From Antedon bifida (Eukaryota; Echinodermata; Crinoidea; Comatulida; Antedonidae), in contig OY727093.1 in the NCBI GenBank assembly GCA_963402885.1, positions 32,549,409 through 32,613,408 on the forward strand: a DNA stretch of 64,000 nt. The letters are read 5' to 3'. Within the stretch, counting starts at the first letter, position 1; the number at the start of each line of letters is the position of its first letter. Below, in pieces: positions 36,164 through 49,407 of the stretch. The position numbers were made by a program, and so were the translations under genes. Under the pieces are notes generated by a model, which did no database searches, was not told the DNA's origin, and saw only the letters and a list, made by a program, of their open reading frames with translations.

Positions 36164-37890
36164 TCTAAAGTTAGGCCTAGCTTAGCCTAGGCTAGTTCAT
36201 TAATTCATGAAGGGAAAAACAACCAGCTTTAGTGTCTATAAGTGGTCCATTTACTGACGAAAAATGTCTTTCAATGTTTGTAATATAACTATTATTAATC
36301 GACTTAAGGTTTACCAGGAAGAACCTAAAGTTTGTCCCGAAAATCCACACAGCTCATCAACCAGCCAGCAGAGATTTGTGTTTCTTACATGAAACCGGAA
36401 GTATGCAGGAAATTACCGGTTTTGAAGTGTATAGAGTGCCGCGCGGTACTTATTTAGGCGGGTACCACCACCGCCGGTATGTTTAAAAAGTTGTGTTTAT
36501 CGCACGGCTTTTTAAATGTTTTTATTAAAGATTGAAAAATAATTTCTTTTAATTTCCATTTTTTACATAATGGTTAACTAGAAAAAAAATTACACCATTA
36601 AACAAAAATAATGTAACGAAAAACCCATTATTATTCCTGTCAGACATGAACGAGTTTGTTTATCTTGCTGTTTTAGTTATTTTTTTATTTTTATGAGTTT
36701 CTATATTTTTTCCATGCGGAAATGATAAACTTGATTTAAAATTTGATTGGTCATCTCATGTCATCACTTTGAGGTACAGAGAATGTGTTTTTGTAATCTA
36801 TATGCATAAATGTGGTTTGTGACATGGCAAAATTACACGACAAATCTTCATGTTTTATATAAAATATAAATTTTTATCTTTTGTATATTATTAAAAACAT
36901 AATATTTCTTTATTTAAATCAATCTATATAACCTATAATTCGTCATAGTGACGAATTTAATCTATTAAAAAAAATGATGGATGTTCATTTGGTTTCAACA
37001 TAGATTCAGAAATACCTTGTTTGTATTGAATTGTATACTAAGTTTCACCATTTATATTGTACCATGGAGTAAAGAATTTACTCCATGGTTGTACTATAAA
37101 AAGTAAACCAGCTCTTTCGTTTATTATAATTTAATACAAACAAATCAGTTGTATTGATACCAATAGCAAACAAAAATTGCCTATGAAATGCATTATCATT
37201 TTATTTGAATGATTTCGAGGCAACGAAATATTATTCTTTTCTTTCAACTCAGGGCCTTTTACACTAGGCTCAAACTAGATAGTCTCCTATATAAATATCT
37301 CCATGATGAACAATTTATAGATCATCAGCATACATTCCAATATTAGGAAAAAGAATAGTGTATAATGTTATACTCACAGACTAGACAAAACTTTCGTAAA
37401 ATCATTGAATGTACATTTTAATAAAAATCTGTTTAGCGCCCCCTAATGTGATCAATTTTAGCAGACGATCGGCAAGGAAGAAGAATTGAAGACCTCATGG
37501 GCCGGATCAAAACATTGTCAATTGATGTGAGTATTCCCTGTGTTATTAAAGTTTTAGCTCTCGTCTGATATCTGTACAACAGTATGTTGTTGGTGAATAT
37601 GTTGTCGATGTGTTGAATTTCTAGGCCTAGTAACATTTAATGTATGTCAGTGTCAAAAAGTGGATTTATCTGGATGTATGAATGTGCAAGCCTGGCAAGG
37701 AAGGCTCCGTCGTCCGCGCGTGAACAACACACAGGACAAAAGTCGTTTGGCCACCACCGAAGTTTTTGTTTTTAAATTGAGCCTAGCCTAGTACGCTTCA
37801 CTGTGTGATACTTGAATTTACCATTAAGCCTGTATATAAATAGGCATAGACTAGGCAGAAACAATTTAGAACAATTTGTGACGTTTAAAA
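36164..37890. promoter_or_regulatory. Divergent RRAS2/GSKIP promoter region
   Basis: 1.73 kb separates the two start codons. A TTAGGCCTAGCTTAGCCTAG cluster lies immediately upstream of the RRAS2 start (36171-36192), and more GCCTAGCCTAG lies at 37783 before GSKIP. A perfect 13-bp hairpin is at 37061-37089. No exon was recognised in the interval; a short frame around 37433-37636 is not convincing. Confidence 0.4.
37061..37089. repeat. Perfect 13-bp hairpin
   Basis: ACCATGGAGTAAA, a 3-nt GAA loop, then TTTACTCCATGGT. Perfect inverted repeat of unknown role in the RRAS2/GSKIP intergenic region. Confidence 0.8.
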
Positions 37891-38978
37891 ATGGAAACAT
37901 CGGCCTCACAACACAACACGTTAGGCCCGGACGAGAATAGCATAAAGTTAATGGCAGTTGAGGCGGAAGCCGCTTTGCAAGACATCCGATTTGCAGTGGA
38001 TTCGGTCGCAGTTTCAACAACGTTACCCTCACGCCAGGATATTGTGTATATGAATATAAAGACCAAAGAAGCAGAGGAACTCTGTATTGAGCTCTCAGTA
38101 TCAGGTTATAGAGTAAGTATTGTCTTGACACATCACATACATTACAATACATTGTTTTCAAAATATATAGGATAGGCATAACAATAACATTTGTTTTAAA
38201 GTTTCATTTTTCAAGTAAACTATGACATTTTTTCCCTTGTCTAAAGACTTTATTCAATAATATTTTCTATTTATACATATTTGACATTTTGTTGCTTTTT
38301 GTGTTCATACGTACAGAAACATTCAGAATTTGTTTTAAATAACATACATTTTTAAAATGTTATCCTATTGTGAATAGATAGGCAGGTAAAATCAGAAAGA
38401 ACCTAAATATTGACAACAGCAAACAAATATAATAACATTGCTATCTGAAAGTATTTGAATTGTGCACAATACCGGCCCACATAGACAGTAATTAAATCAT
38501 GACCTTTGAATTAGATAAAGTCTGGACAATAAGAAAGATATGAATGCAAACACTACATACTACACCCTGCTGTTATTATACCGTAAAACCTCGAAAATAA
38601 GCCCATCTAAAAAAGAAGCCCCCTGCCCCTCTGTGGTTTGTAACAGTAATCTTGAAAAGAGGCCCGTCTTGATACATGATTGTATAGATATATAGTATAT
38701 CTTTTCAAGATAGACTGTATTTGAATGTCAAAGGAATATAAATGTATGATCGATGATCAGGCATCATTAAATGTTTTATTGTTTATGTTTAGATTGTTGC
38801 CACCCAGTATGATAGTATAAACAAAGCACCACTTTCACAATACTACGAAACAATCTACGCTCTGTTGGATAACCGTAGTCCTGGCTACCGTCTCTCATTT
38901 GGGGAGGCTTTAGTGGGTAAATTAAAGGACCTACAGGAAGATAGGTGTGCTGAGATGACGACGCAAAGCCAGAGCTGA
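37891..38978 (+). CDS. GSKIP: GSKIP, GSK3-beta interaction protein
   Basis: Small A-kinase anchoring protein that binds and inhibits GSK3-beta in vertebrates. Two coding exons, 37891-38112 and 38793-38978, joined in phase 0 (GTAAGT donor, TTTAG acceptor); 135 aa, close to the human 139. The N-terminal half has MAVEAEAALQDIRFAVDSV and SRQDIVYMNIKTKEAEELCI, matching the DUF727/GSKIP fold and the PKA-RII-binding region. The C-terminal SPGYRLSFGEALVGKLKDLQ matches the GSK3-binding helix of human GSKIP (SPAYREAFGNALLQRLEAL, recalled). Start chosen at METSASQHN, which precedes the conserved segment by about 20 residues, as in other species. Confidence 0.95.
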
Positions 38979-41430
38979 TACCACATTCTATCTACTGTAG
39001 TGAGGATTAATTTACACATTATCTCATTCTGGCACGTACTTGTTCTTGATCATGTTTCTATGGTGTAGACCTATGATGCCTAAGTGTCTAGGGGCGGATC
39101 CAGTATTATAGATTAGGCGGGGCTAAAGCCTGTTTAGCCCCGTCTAAATCTGTGCCTGGTGTCTAGTATTTAGTAGAACTGAGGATACAATACAAACCAT
39201 TGGATATCATTGTTGTTGTTTTAAAAACATTCAATTGAATAAACATGGTGAAAAAGAACAATGTACTGTATGAAATAGAGTTTTAAACGATGAAACAGAG
39301 AAATGTCATAAAAACCTACAGAACAGTGATCCCAACTTAAAAAACAAGATTTTGTGAAAAAAATTATTACAATTGTAATATTATTATTAGTGGAAATAAG
39401 CAGGATTGCCAAGGTTTAAGTATTTGTAAGGTTATAACCTGAAAAATCCCTGAAAATATTGTTTTCTGTGAGTAAGTGAGCCCGAGAGATAACAGTAAAT
39501 CCTGGTGGAAAGATTGAGATAAGTAGACCACCTATTGATTAGGTATTGGAAATTGAAAGTTAATTTAAGAGTTGACATAGATCGAATAAGGCTTTTGACA
39601 TTTGTATATTTAGCTGGTCTATAGAGAATATGAGTTTATTGCCACTACTAAAGTATATATTTTTAATTTTCTAAAGCCATTTTGGCTTGACCTGTTTTTA
39701 ACCTTTTCTGTTATAGGTGACTTCCATTACGTTCAACCTGTGATTCTTAATGAAATTCAATATTCAATTCATTTGAAACAAATGATAAATTTCTTGGAAA
39801 CGTTTTCAGATTTATAATGAATCAATCTTCTGTAAAGATTATAATAATTTAGGCTATAGCACATTATGCTAAAGTTTCTATGCGCTTTTATATAATAAAA
39901 ATGGCAGAAAATAAATATATATATAGATATAGTGTAGTCTACATTCAGAGAGTCAAGGTTTTTTACAAATTATTAAAATATATTTTACAGATTACAGTAT
40001 GTAAGCGATTTCCAATATGATTAATTGATAACAAATTAGGTATCTTTGGTTCCTAACCTTAGATAATGAGTTTAAACTTAACAAGCAATATTTTCACTAA
40101 GAATGCTGTCTTTTTTTAGAATTTTAAGCGGATGATTTATTTCAATAGAAAGGTGTAATTAAGTCTAAAGAGAAAATATAAGTATTACTTGCCTATCATG
40201 ACAACAATTATTATGGTAAAGTGAATGTTTTGTTTGAACAGGAGAATCTTGTTAAATGAACTGTATTTTGAACCATGTGTAAACAGTTCAATTGTTATTA
40301 AAGTGTAAATAAACAAAACAATATCTGGTACTTTATACTCCTATACAATCCAGCAATAGACCATGGACATAGGTCCATGAATAGACTATTCACTCTATCA
40401 TTGTAAAATGATCTATGTGTTTGTTGACCCGTGGTCTAGACAACGCAACTAAGAGGAAAGAAAAATAGACTAATTGTCTATTTTTGTTTTGACAAAAAGT
40501 TGTCTTTTGATAATAACTCTGTGTTCAGCACAGTGCATATATAGATCTGAATGGTATTGTTAGTTTAGTCCCAGCAACTTGTAAATCTTTGGTTTTAATT
40601 TAATTTTCTTCCTAATATTAATGATATTTAATCTTGCTAACCATTGTATTATCCAAGGCCCCAATGATCAGCTGTGCTGGGTGGGCCACCCTTATAAAAC
40701 ATGGTTCAATACAAAATAAAAACCTATTTTAAATTGAATCTGACAAAACAATTCATTAGAAATGGCATTTTAGAAGAACATTCAGCCTGAAATAATTGCC
40801 AACAAATAACTTAAGAAACGTATGTACCATGCACCATGTTGATTGATTGAAGTAGTTATAAGGTATGTCAGACCATAATTAAGTAATGTACTTAATTTTC
40901 CCCTCAATATGATACATATATACTGTACAAACAATTAGTAGGTAGACTTTATCACTTTTTATAACATTGTTTGCTTCATACATGTTTATGAGTGTTCCAA
41001 TAAAGATATCAACACATTCCATGTTGGTATTGGCTTCCAAAATTCCATTATAAATTATTATGTCTCGTTTTAATAATTTGTTATCACAGTTGTGATTATC
41101 AGATGTTTAATTTTTTTATATTAATGTATATTTTTTTATAAATTGAATGAACTTATAAATTAAATAGATTAATGTAAATATCTACGTCAAGGGGACAGTC
41201 ACAGGCATTACAGTATGTCCCTCTAATCGGTAAATTATGCTACCTTTCATTAGTATCGAAATGAAAAAGATAATAGATATTAAGGTATTATTAACGATCA
41301 GATCAGTACAATGTGTTCACAAGCAATGATGTTTGGTGTGGTAAAATTGTTTTCGTCAGACATGACCCAGACCCATGAGATTTAAAAGCGGGTTATTATT
41401 TTATTCAAATCACAGTCAGACAGAAGCCAT

Positions 41431-41592
41431 TAAAGCTCTTTCTACACTATCAAACTAGTTTGAAAAAAAAAAGTGTGATGTGCCCAAATATGGTAGTGAT
41501 ATACCCAAATATGGTAGTGATATGAATCATCATGTCCATATATGGGCACATCACATTTTGTTGTCACATAAAGTTTGATTGTCTAGACAGTC
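41431..41592. mobile_element. MITE copy
   Basis: It begins TAAAGCTCTTTCTACACTAT with the usual interior. The right end is degraded (GTTTGATTGTCTAGACAGTC). Confidence 0.9.
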
Positions 41593-42661
41593 CTTCGTTT
41601 GTGGTAGAGTTGTTTTCACCCAGCCCCTGATTATTTTGGTTATTCTGTTATTCAAATGTAAGTTACGTGTTATACATTAGGTTACAGCTTCCGCTCATTG
41701 TCTTTAAAACGCAAATTCGACAACGTGTCCCATGTTGACGACTATTAATCATGTTGGTTTACATTTTCTAAATACACTCATTTATATGGTAATTCTTTCA
41801 ACCAAATTATCCCATTTTAAATGGATATTTTATCTGTACGTTTAGGTGTGAAAATGAATATTAAGAATATGAACATTTTGCGAGAGTTTGTTTGCCATCC
41901 TGTAAGATGAGTAGCAGTCATAATTAGTACAGTCTTGTTTATTTTTTATTAAAATTTACTTTTACTTTCTATGGACCAGAGATTCCGAAATAAAGGATTG
42001 AATGAATGATTGAATGAATGAAAGATTGAATGAATGAACGAATGAATATGATAATGTGACTTAAAAATAATTAAATTCCAATAATACTTAAATTGAGATT
42101 CTTTTGTGAATGTTCCAATTATGTCCAATTATTGATTTTTTTAAAATAACAATTGATTTTAACAAGATTTTAAAAGCAGATCCCTCAGTCATGGTACGAT
42201 GTATTATTATTTTTTATTATAGTAAAAATGCGTATACATTTATATTCATTCCTCAGTCGAGTCCTGTATAGACCACGCACGTATAAAGTATATATTGTTA
42301 TTACATAAATATATCTATCATAATTGCATTATAGGTCAAAGTAGTACAGTATGCGATGATTACAATATGGTGATATATTTAATATTCCGATCGGCAGAAA
42401 TAAAAACTCTCGCAATTAATATTACTTCAGTTTAGAGGCGGATGTTCTGAAATCATTGATTTTATTATTATGAAACTGGGTTACCTCTGTACTGAATTAT
42501 GAGTAATGCTTTTTAGTGATTATTTCGCCATTCGTTAGATCATTGACATTCAATGTGTAATACATAATTGCCAAAAGATGCAATTTAAGTCAAATTTGTT
42601 ATGCTTTTATATCATCTGTATAATTATAAGGTATTCAGTAAGGTTTACTTTGCCGCGTTCT

Positions 42662-42821
42662 TAAGCTCTGTCTACACTATCAAACTAGTTTGACAAAAAT
42701 AGTGTGATGTGCCCAAATGGTAGTGATATGCCCAAATATAGTAATGACATCATCTATCCATATATGGGCACATCACATGTTTTTGTAACATAAAGTTTGA
42801 TAGAGTTTAGACAAGGCTTTA
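42662..42821. mobile_element. MITE copy next to the satellite array
   Basis: TAAGCTCTGTCTACACTATC at the left and TTTAGACAAGGCTTTA at the right. It ends about 90 bp before the 22-bp satellite. Confidence 0.9.
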
Positions 42822-42912
42822 GACAAGAAGGCTCAACATGTGTGACTAAATAAAGAGGCTTGATTATCATACCGTTATTATTTATATTTGTCATCGTAAT
42901 ATCTAACTTTAT

Positions 42913-43190
42913 GACATCGTCATAATCTATGACAGACATCGTCATAATCTATGACAGACATCGTCATAATCTATGACGGACATCGTCATAATCTATGACA
43001 GACATCGTCATAATCTATGACAGACATCGTCATAATCTATGACAGACATCGTCATAATCTATGACAGACATCGTCATAATCTATGACAGACATCGTCATA
43101 ATCTATGACAGACATCGTCATAATCTATGACAGACATCGTCATAATCTATGACAGACATCGTCATAATCTATGACAGACATCGTCATAAT
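42913..43190. repeat. 22-bp satellite, about 12.6 copies
   Basis: Head-to-tail units of GACATCGTCATAATCTATGA plus CA are almost identical to each other. Each unit contains GTCATA-ATC-TATGAC, a 6-bp inverted repeat able to form a hairpin. One copy has GACGGA instead of GACAGA. Confidence 0.97.
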
Positions 43191-43348
43191 TTAGCGAAAT
43201 TATGACAATATACATTGTCATAATAACAAGTAACATCATTATGACAGACGTCGACATGATCTAACATCGTTATGACCGCGACATCATCTCATGATTTAGC
43301 AACAGTATTGCCAAAATCGTCATCATAATCTTTACATCAGTGCAGTGA

Positions 43349-43550
43349 CCGATATCGTCATAATCTTAACATCATTGTGACCGATATCGTCATAATCTTA
43401 ACATCATTGTGAGCGATATCGTCAAAATCTTAACATCATTGTGACCGATATCGTCATAATCTTAACATCATTGTGACCGATATCGTCATAATCTTAACAT
43501 CATTGTGACCGACATCGTCATAATCTAACATTATTATGACCGACATCGTA
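43349..43550. repeat. 32-bp satellite, about five copies plus degenerate units
   Basis: The unit CCGATATCGTCATAATCTTA followed by ACATCATTGTGA shares the ATCGTCATAATCT core with the 22-bp array just upstream, so the two arrays derive from one ancestral motif. The 160 bp between them holds degenerate copies. Confidence 0.93.
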
Positions 43551-44734
43551 GTCGTAGCTTTAATAAAACTTCTTTCTTAAATGCGTTGCTGCTCTACTAA
43601 TAAAGACACGTATTATTGCTAACCTATTTCACAATACGTAATTACATATTTGTTGTGACCTGTGTTGACCTCATTGGAAACAGTTCAATATCTCATGATG
43701 TTTGCTTATTCACACCTTCGCATTACAACATGCTCTATATACAATGTGCATACATAATGAATAACATTAATGTAGTCATGTGTAAAGATACTTCCCGTTG
43801 ACCGACATCGCTTTATCAATATTAATCGATATCAGTAATTTATTGATAAAGATAATGAATTATTGATTAATATTACAATATTAATGAAGATTCTCGCATC
43901 ATGAAACTGGCAATTCTCCAAATGTTTTTTTTTCACAAAACATTTTTTCCCTGATTTTTTTGTATTTAAGACAGGGCCACAATGCAAACCAGGTTTTCTT
44001 TTACCTGATTGTGTAATCTTGTATAAAGATGTTATTAAATAAATAAATAATAAATGCTTCAGAGACCTCATTTCTTGGTGATTTGATCCAGTCACCTTCC
44101 GAACCAAAGTGAGCCCAACCACCAGATTAAAACAGATTTTTTAATTGATTATAATTGTTTTTAATAATAATGAATAAGATAAATTATAATCAATATAGGC
44201 TAGAATCGGAATTGGGATTGTTTGCTTCTTCTCAGAGAAATTATTTCTCAGAAAAGAAGCGCTCGGTGAAACAGTACATTTATTTTGTCTAAAATTTCAA
44301 ATTACAGTTTTATTTCAAACTTCCCAAATTAGCCAATTATTACTGGATATAAGGTTAACGTGCAGTAATGAAAAGTACTACTATTTGTTAAAGCAGTGAT
44401 AGAACATAAGGTCACGTAACCATATATTTCTCATATATAATGTGTGTAGTCCATTATATAAATCCCTATTAACATTTAGATTGTGCATTGTAATCTTCCC
44501 ATGTTGATATCAAAGGCCTTCATCGTTAGTAAGGCTTAAAAGTGACAGTAAAGCATTTTTGTATTCATAATCACAAGAGGACTAATCTGTAGCAACTATT
44601 AGTGTAATGAATTGAAGTGCGTTCATATTCTAGATCATAGCTTTCGGTGTAATCAGTAAGATTACGTAAGATAAAGCAGCAGAATGTCTGTATGTTATAC
44701 TTAACATTGTCTGGTGCATACAACACATATACCC

Positions 44735-44940
44735 TACCAACATGCTGCACACTCTCCAAAAGAAGGCTAACAGGATTATATCTGGAGCACCTCCACTGTT
44801 TCTCACATCAAATTTATTCTTGAATCTTCACCTTATCAAACGATATTAATTCAACAAATATCTTTTTTCTACTCTTCCATTAACCAAATCCTGTCTAATC
44901 ATCTCTGTCATCCTTTTACCTTCAATTCCTCTTTGATTTA
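44735..44940 (+). pseudogene. Relic of a non-LTR retrotransposon reverse transcriptase
   Basis: A frame through 44739 reads NMLHTLQKKANRIISGAPPL and then FLTSNLFLNLHLIKRY, a stop, and FNKYLFSTLPL. The pattern HTLQKKAxRII followed by PLF and a hydrophobic stretch is typical of the end of the reverse transcriptase domain in LINE ORF2 proteins. Stops and the short length show it is a decayed fragment. Family not assigned. Confidence 0.6.
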
Positions 44941-45050
44941 TTCATTCATACATTCATTCGTTCGTTCATACATTCATTCATTCGTTCGTTCGTTCGTTCA
45001 TACATTCATTCATACATTCATTCGTTCGTTCATACATTCCTTCCTTCCTT
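44939..45050. repeat. ATTC/GTTC tetranucleotide microsatellite
   Basis: Long runs of CATTCATT, CGTTCGTT and CATACATT end in CCTTCCTTCC. Confidence 0.9.
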
Positions 45051-45130
45051 CCTAGGCCTAATTCCATTCACAAAAAAAAAGATGACAAAGGGAAGTAGAC
45101 TACTATATTATTACACTGGACTCAACACCC

Positions 45131-45300
45131 TCATTCATGATCATTCATTATCATTCATAATGGTTCATGATTATTCATGATCACTCATGATCATTCATAA
45201 TGGTTCATGATTATTCATGATCACTCCTGATCATTCATAATGGTTCATGATTATTCATGATCACTCATGATCATTCATAATGGTTCATGATCATTCATTC
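45131..45300. repeat. 40-bp tandem repeat, about four copies
   Basis: The unit TCATTCATAATGGTTCATGA followed by TTATTCATGATCACTCATGA repeats at 40-bp steps. It is rich in TCATGA palindromes. Confidence 0.92.
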
Positions 45301-46527
45301 ATTATCAAACATGGTGTGTCGATGATGTCTCTCTTCTTCGCGGAACGTTCGGCTCATCGACGGACAATCCTCTTTTCTATTATTCTCTCCTCCTCAGCTC
45401 CAGCAAAGCCCAAATTAGTTTTCTCAGGTTAATGCCAAGACATTTACATATACGCCTACTATAAAGCGTTCATTTATTATTTACATCTTACAAGCCTTCA
45501 AAATAATATCTGGCGAATACCCCGCATAATAATACATCATCATTACTTTTTTCCGAGAATTGAATTAAACGTGAAATTAACTTCAATTATTGATAATATT
45601 ATGTTGATCATTAAGTATTTCAGTGTACTCAAATTACATTGTTGGAAATGCCATGTTCAAAATATATAATAGATGTTTATGGTTGATTTAAATTAAACTC
45701 TGAATTGTTTATGGATGTGTTCACAGCACTCCCCGATTACGTATTTAAAAGCATAATTACTGGGCCTGATTACATCGACCTACGCAGTTTCCATAACTGC
45801 GTACAAACTCATTTATTTTATGTCAAAATCAGCGGATTAAACCCAAGTTACGCGTAATTGTCCTGAATAAAGTTATTTTATAATTAAATTATTAATAGTA
45901 TAAGCAAATCGTACTGATACTTTTGAGCTCGCGTGAAAAATTAGCATGAATAATTGAGTTTTCTATGATTCTTCTCATTTTAGTATGATTTATTCTCCGA
46001 GGATCGACTTTACAATCATCGGAGATGTGACTCCACGTGAAGTATATTGTACGTGCACCATGCATGTACACAACCTGTAATTTAGTATATTACGTGATAT
46101 TAGATTTAATAAACGTTACATGTTTCTTGCCGCTCGTGTACCTGGTGTACCTAAGTGCGTTCTAATCCTATAAGACGCATCAAACAAGTTGATGCTTAAG
46201 ATCATGCTTAGCTAACACGTTGACCAACAGTAACCCCAATTCATGAGTGGTATAGTTTAGACTATTTTGTTCATTTTTCGTACATATCTGATTTTTTAAA
46301 ATCTTACCGTAATATTATTGAATTTATATCAACCCTAATTGATTAAATTCTGAATGTATAATTATGTTCTTATTACTGTTTCTTTATATACTTTAAAAAC
46401 ATAGCATCCATGTTCTTTGGTATAGTATTATTATACATACCACTTACTTAATGACAGTATAACGTTCGCGTCGAGTATAAGTATTTTAACTCTATTTGAT
46501 ATCGACCGTACATTGATCTGATCAGCT

Positions 46528-46564
46528 GATCAGGGAGGTATAAAAATAAGATACCTCCCTGATC
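46528..46564. repeat. 14-bp perfect hairpin
   Basis: GATCAGGGAGGTAT, a 9-nt AAAAATAAG loop, then ATACCTCCCTGATC. Possibly a small DNA element or RNA hairpin; no other evidence. Confidence 0.75.
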
Positions 46565-47326
46565 TGACAATACCTAATTTCTTTAATGTTCTTTTATGTC
46601 TCTGTGTTTTCGAATAGTTTATACATTGTCATTTCAACGCCATCGTCATTTTACATTCTTTTCACATAGGCGGCTTGCCCCCGTAATGATTCTAATGATA
46701 AAATTTACCTTCGGATGTAATTTATATTGACTAGCTCTCTATAAACAAATTTATTGAATATTGTATTTTGTTATTAAATTGTAGTTGAATATTGTATTTT
46801 GTTCGCTTTGGGAATAGAAAGTAACCTAATAACCAGTATCGTAGCTAGTTTAAACAAAATATTGCATCATATTAATTTCCCCCGCACCATGATGCAAGTA
46901 AACCATTACGTGAGTCGGTGTCTGTTATCAGTCTACTAAACGCGGAAAGTAACGTTTAATTAACTTGAAATTTATGTCTTTAATTTGTCATTACTCTATA
47001 ATAATTTATCCTGGTTGTGTACAGTACTTGTATTTTAATTTAAGATCGTAAATCTATTTTTAATCATCGTCGTCTCTCAATTTAAATTACATTAGGAAAT
47101 GTTCGTTTCATTTGCGTCACAAATTGCGTTCTGAACGCGTAATATTAAACAATATAACGTATCGGTTTGTAACATTCAACGGCGATCTACAATTGACCAA
47201 TGAATGAGTTATTTTTACATTTAAAAAATTATAAATAAACCTGAGTACGGCACCTGTTACAGTATACAAAAACAAAGTGTTCATGTAATGGTATAATATT
47301 CAACGTTAACATGATAATAGCCACAA

Positions 47327-47504
47327 TAAAGGTCTGTCTACACTATCAAACCATGGAGGTATAACTATATGTAACAAAAAAATCTGATGTGACCATATAT
47401 GGACATGATGATGTCATATCACTCCCATTTGGGTATATAACTACCATATTTGGGCACATCACACATTTTTGTCAAACTAATTTGATAATGTAGACAGAGC
47501 TTTA
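47327..47504. mobile_element. MITE copy
   Basis: TAAAGGTCTGTCTACACTAT at the left; TTGATAATGTAGACAGAGCTTTA-type right end (47482-47504). Interior is normal with a small insertion (CATGGAGGTATAACT) near the left end. Confidence 0.9.
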
Positions 47505-48164
47505 TAATATTCATACGTTAACATAGTAATAGCCACACTTATATTTAATACGAATTCCGTGTTGATTGAGGTGATGTATCGGAAAGGAGGATGTGCATAG
47601 CTTTTTAACGTGTTTACTTCATCAGTTTAACTAAAAACGTTTTAACCAGAGTAAGTCTCTTGGGCACTCAGACAGGAAATGGTTCGATTAATTATCACGA
47701 TATTCGACGGCGGCGGTGCGTATCGGTTTGTGCATTCTACGATAATTAATGTATTTGGTCGATTGAACTTAAAATAAGCAGTTATACTGGACAAAATAGC
47801 TGTAATCTTAAGCATATGAAGAAACTTTAAAGAGCATTGAACTGCTCATGTGCGACAAATTTCATAAAAGATCTTTGGGTGCCGCGCTTCATCGTGCATC
47901 GTGCTTCCTTACTCACGTAATCATGAATGTTATTTAACAGCAAACAAGTACACGAATGCGTCTATGAATGTGTATCATGTAATTACACATCAAGAGAATG
48001 TGTCATCAGTTCGTGACTGATCTATAGTAATAATGTCGATCTTAAAAACATAGACGACTTTCTTGGAAACATCATTAATATGCGGTATTGTCTTACGTAC
48101 GTCATGAGCGCGGGACGTTTGAGTGTGGGAAAACTAGTGTGCTATCCCTTTAAAGTTTGGTTTC

Positions 48165-48290
48165 CTCTAGAGACGGAATGCAACTACGTAACGCAACGTA
48201 AGTGATTTGAACAACCACGTCGCTTGTCATTGGTCTACTCGCTTGCTTTACGTCTACGTCCTTGTGTTGCGTTCTAGTGGGAACCCATCT
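48165..48290. mobile_element. Palindromic element, copy 2
   Basis: GGTTTCCTCTAGAG at the left and CTAGTGGGAACCC at the right bracket a palindrome with GTAACGCAACGTAAGTG and GCTTGTCATTGGTCTACTCG. Related to 21434-21560. Confidence 0.65.
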
Positions 48291-48937
48291 TTACTTGCTA
48301 GAACGGTATGGTATTACAGATACATCAATGTTACAATACAGGAATACATTCATGACTCAGGCCTTAACCAAGCTGTCACTCGTCCTATCCATAAGGTTCT
48401 TTAAAAATGTAAACATTCTTTCTATATTCTGTTAATTAAATGGCAGCCTGTGACAGCTAGACATGTTTGCATCGTCAACATCGTATTGTTCATTAACACA
48501 AGACTGATATCAACTCTCTCACTGATTTTCTATTATTAAAGTCGACTAATTTAGCTTGAAATTTCATTTATGGTTTACAGCCGTGAACTATTATACGTTT
48601 AAAAATAGATGAATAGCGCTCTAACCAAGCAGGCGAGTATTTTAATCGTCCGTGAGATCGTAGAGGTTAGAACTGTCTATACGGTAGGCCTATACTAAAT
48701 CATGAAGTCGTCAATGCGCCGGGAACCAGTGCACATCTGAATGGTGGCGTTTTTTCTTTTCGGAACTGGGTTACTTTTTTTTTATTAGAAAGAAATAATC
48801 CTGAGTTTTCGAATGTATCTATATAATCCATCAAGAACAAACATTAATGCTCTCATATCTAATGTTAAGAACACATTAATACAGCGAAGTACCTGACTGA
48901 ACCTACTTTTTAGTTTGATATGATGATTCGTCTTTTT

Positions 48938-49407
48938 AAACACTCATAATACAAGGTTGTCTTTCTTGATTATGTCGTCATTTATAACCAACCGCGCGAG
49001 CATCATCAGCATTGTTAATTTTATAGGGCGTTTTATTACTGATAAATGAAAATTGAACAAACCAAAATAAATAATTCTTCAGCTCTGTCTACACTATTAA
49101 ACTTTATGTGACAAAAAAAATATGATGTGCCCATTATATAGACATGATGATGTCATATCACTACCATATTTGGGCATATCGCTACCATGGTTACATCACA
49201 ATTTTTTGTCAAACTAGTTTGATAGTGTAGACATAGCTTTAGATTTTAAACACTCATAAAACAATGTTGTCTTTCGTGATTACGTCATCATTCTATCTTC
49301 AACTTCTTCATATCAATTCCATTGCCCACGCGGCGCGCATTAGCATTGTTAATTTTATAGGGCGGCGTATTAGTGATAAATGAAAATTGAACAAACAAAA
49401 ATAATCT
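48938..49407. repeat. Duplicated block flanking a MITE
   Basis: TAAACACTCATAATACAAGG to AATGAAAATTGAACAAACC (48938-49078) recurs as TAAACACTCATAAAACAATG to the same end (49247-49407), with a MITE exactly between the two copies. Confidence 0.85.
49080..49241. mobile_element. MITE copy between duplicated blocks
   Basis: CAGCTCTGTCTACACTATTA at the left and GATAGTGTAGACATAGCTTTA at the right; complete interior. Confidence 0.9.

Noticed and set aside
42913..43190. Regular 22-bp direct repeats looking like a CRISPR array
   Set aside because: Units are head-to-tail with no unique spacers, and the genome is eukaryotic; this is a satellite.
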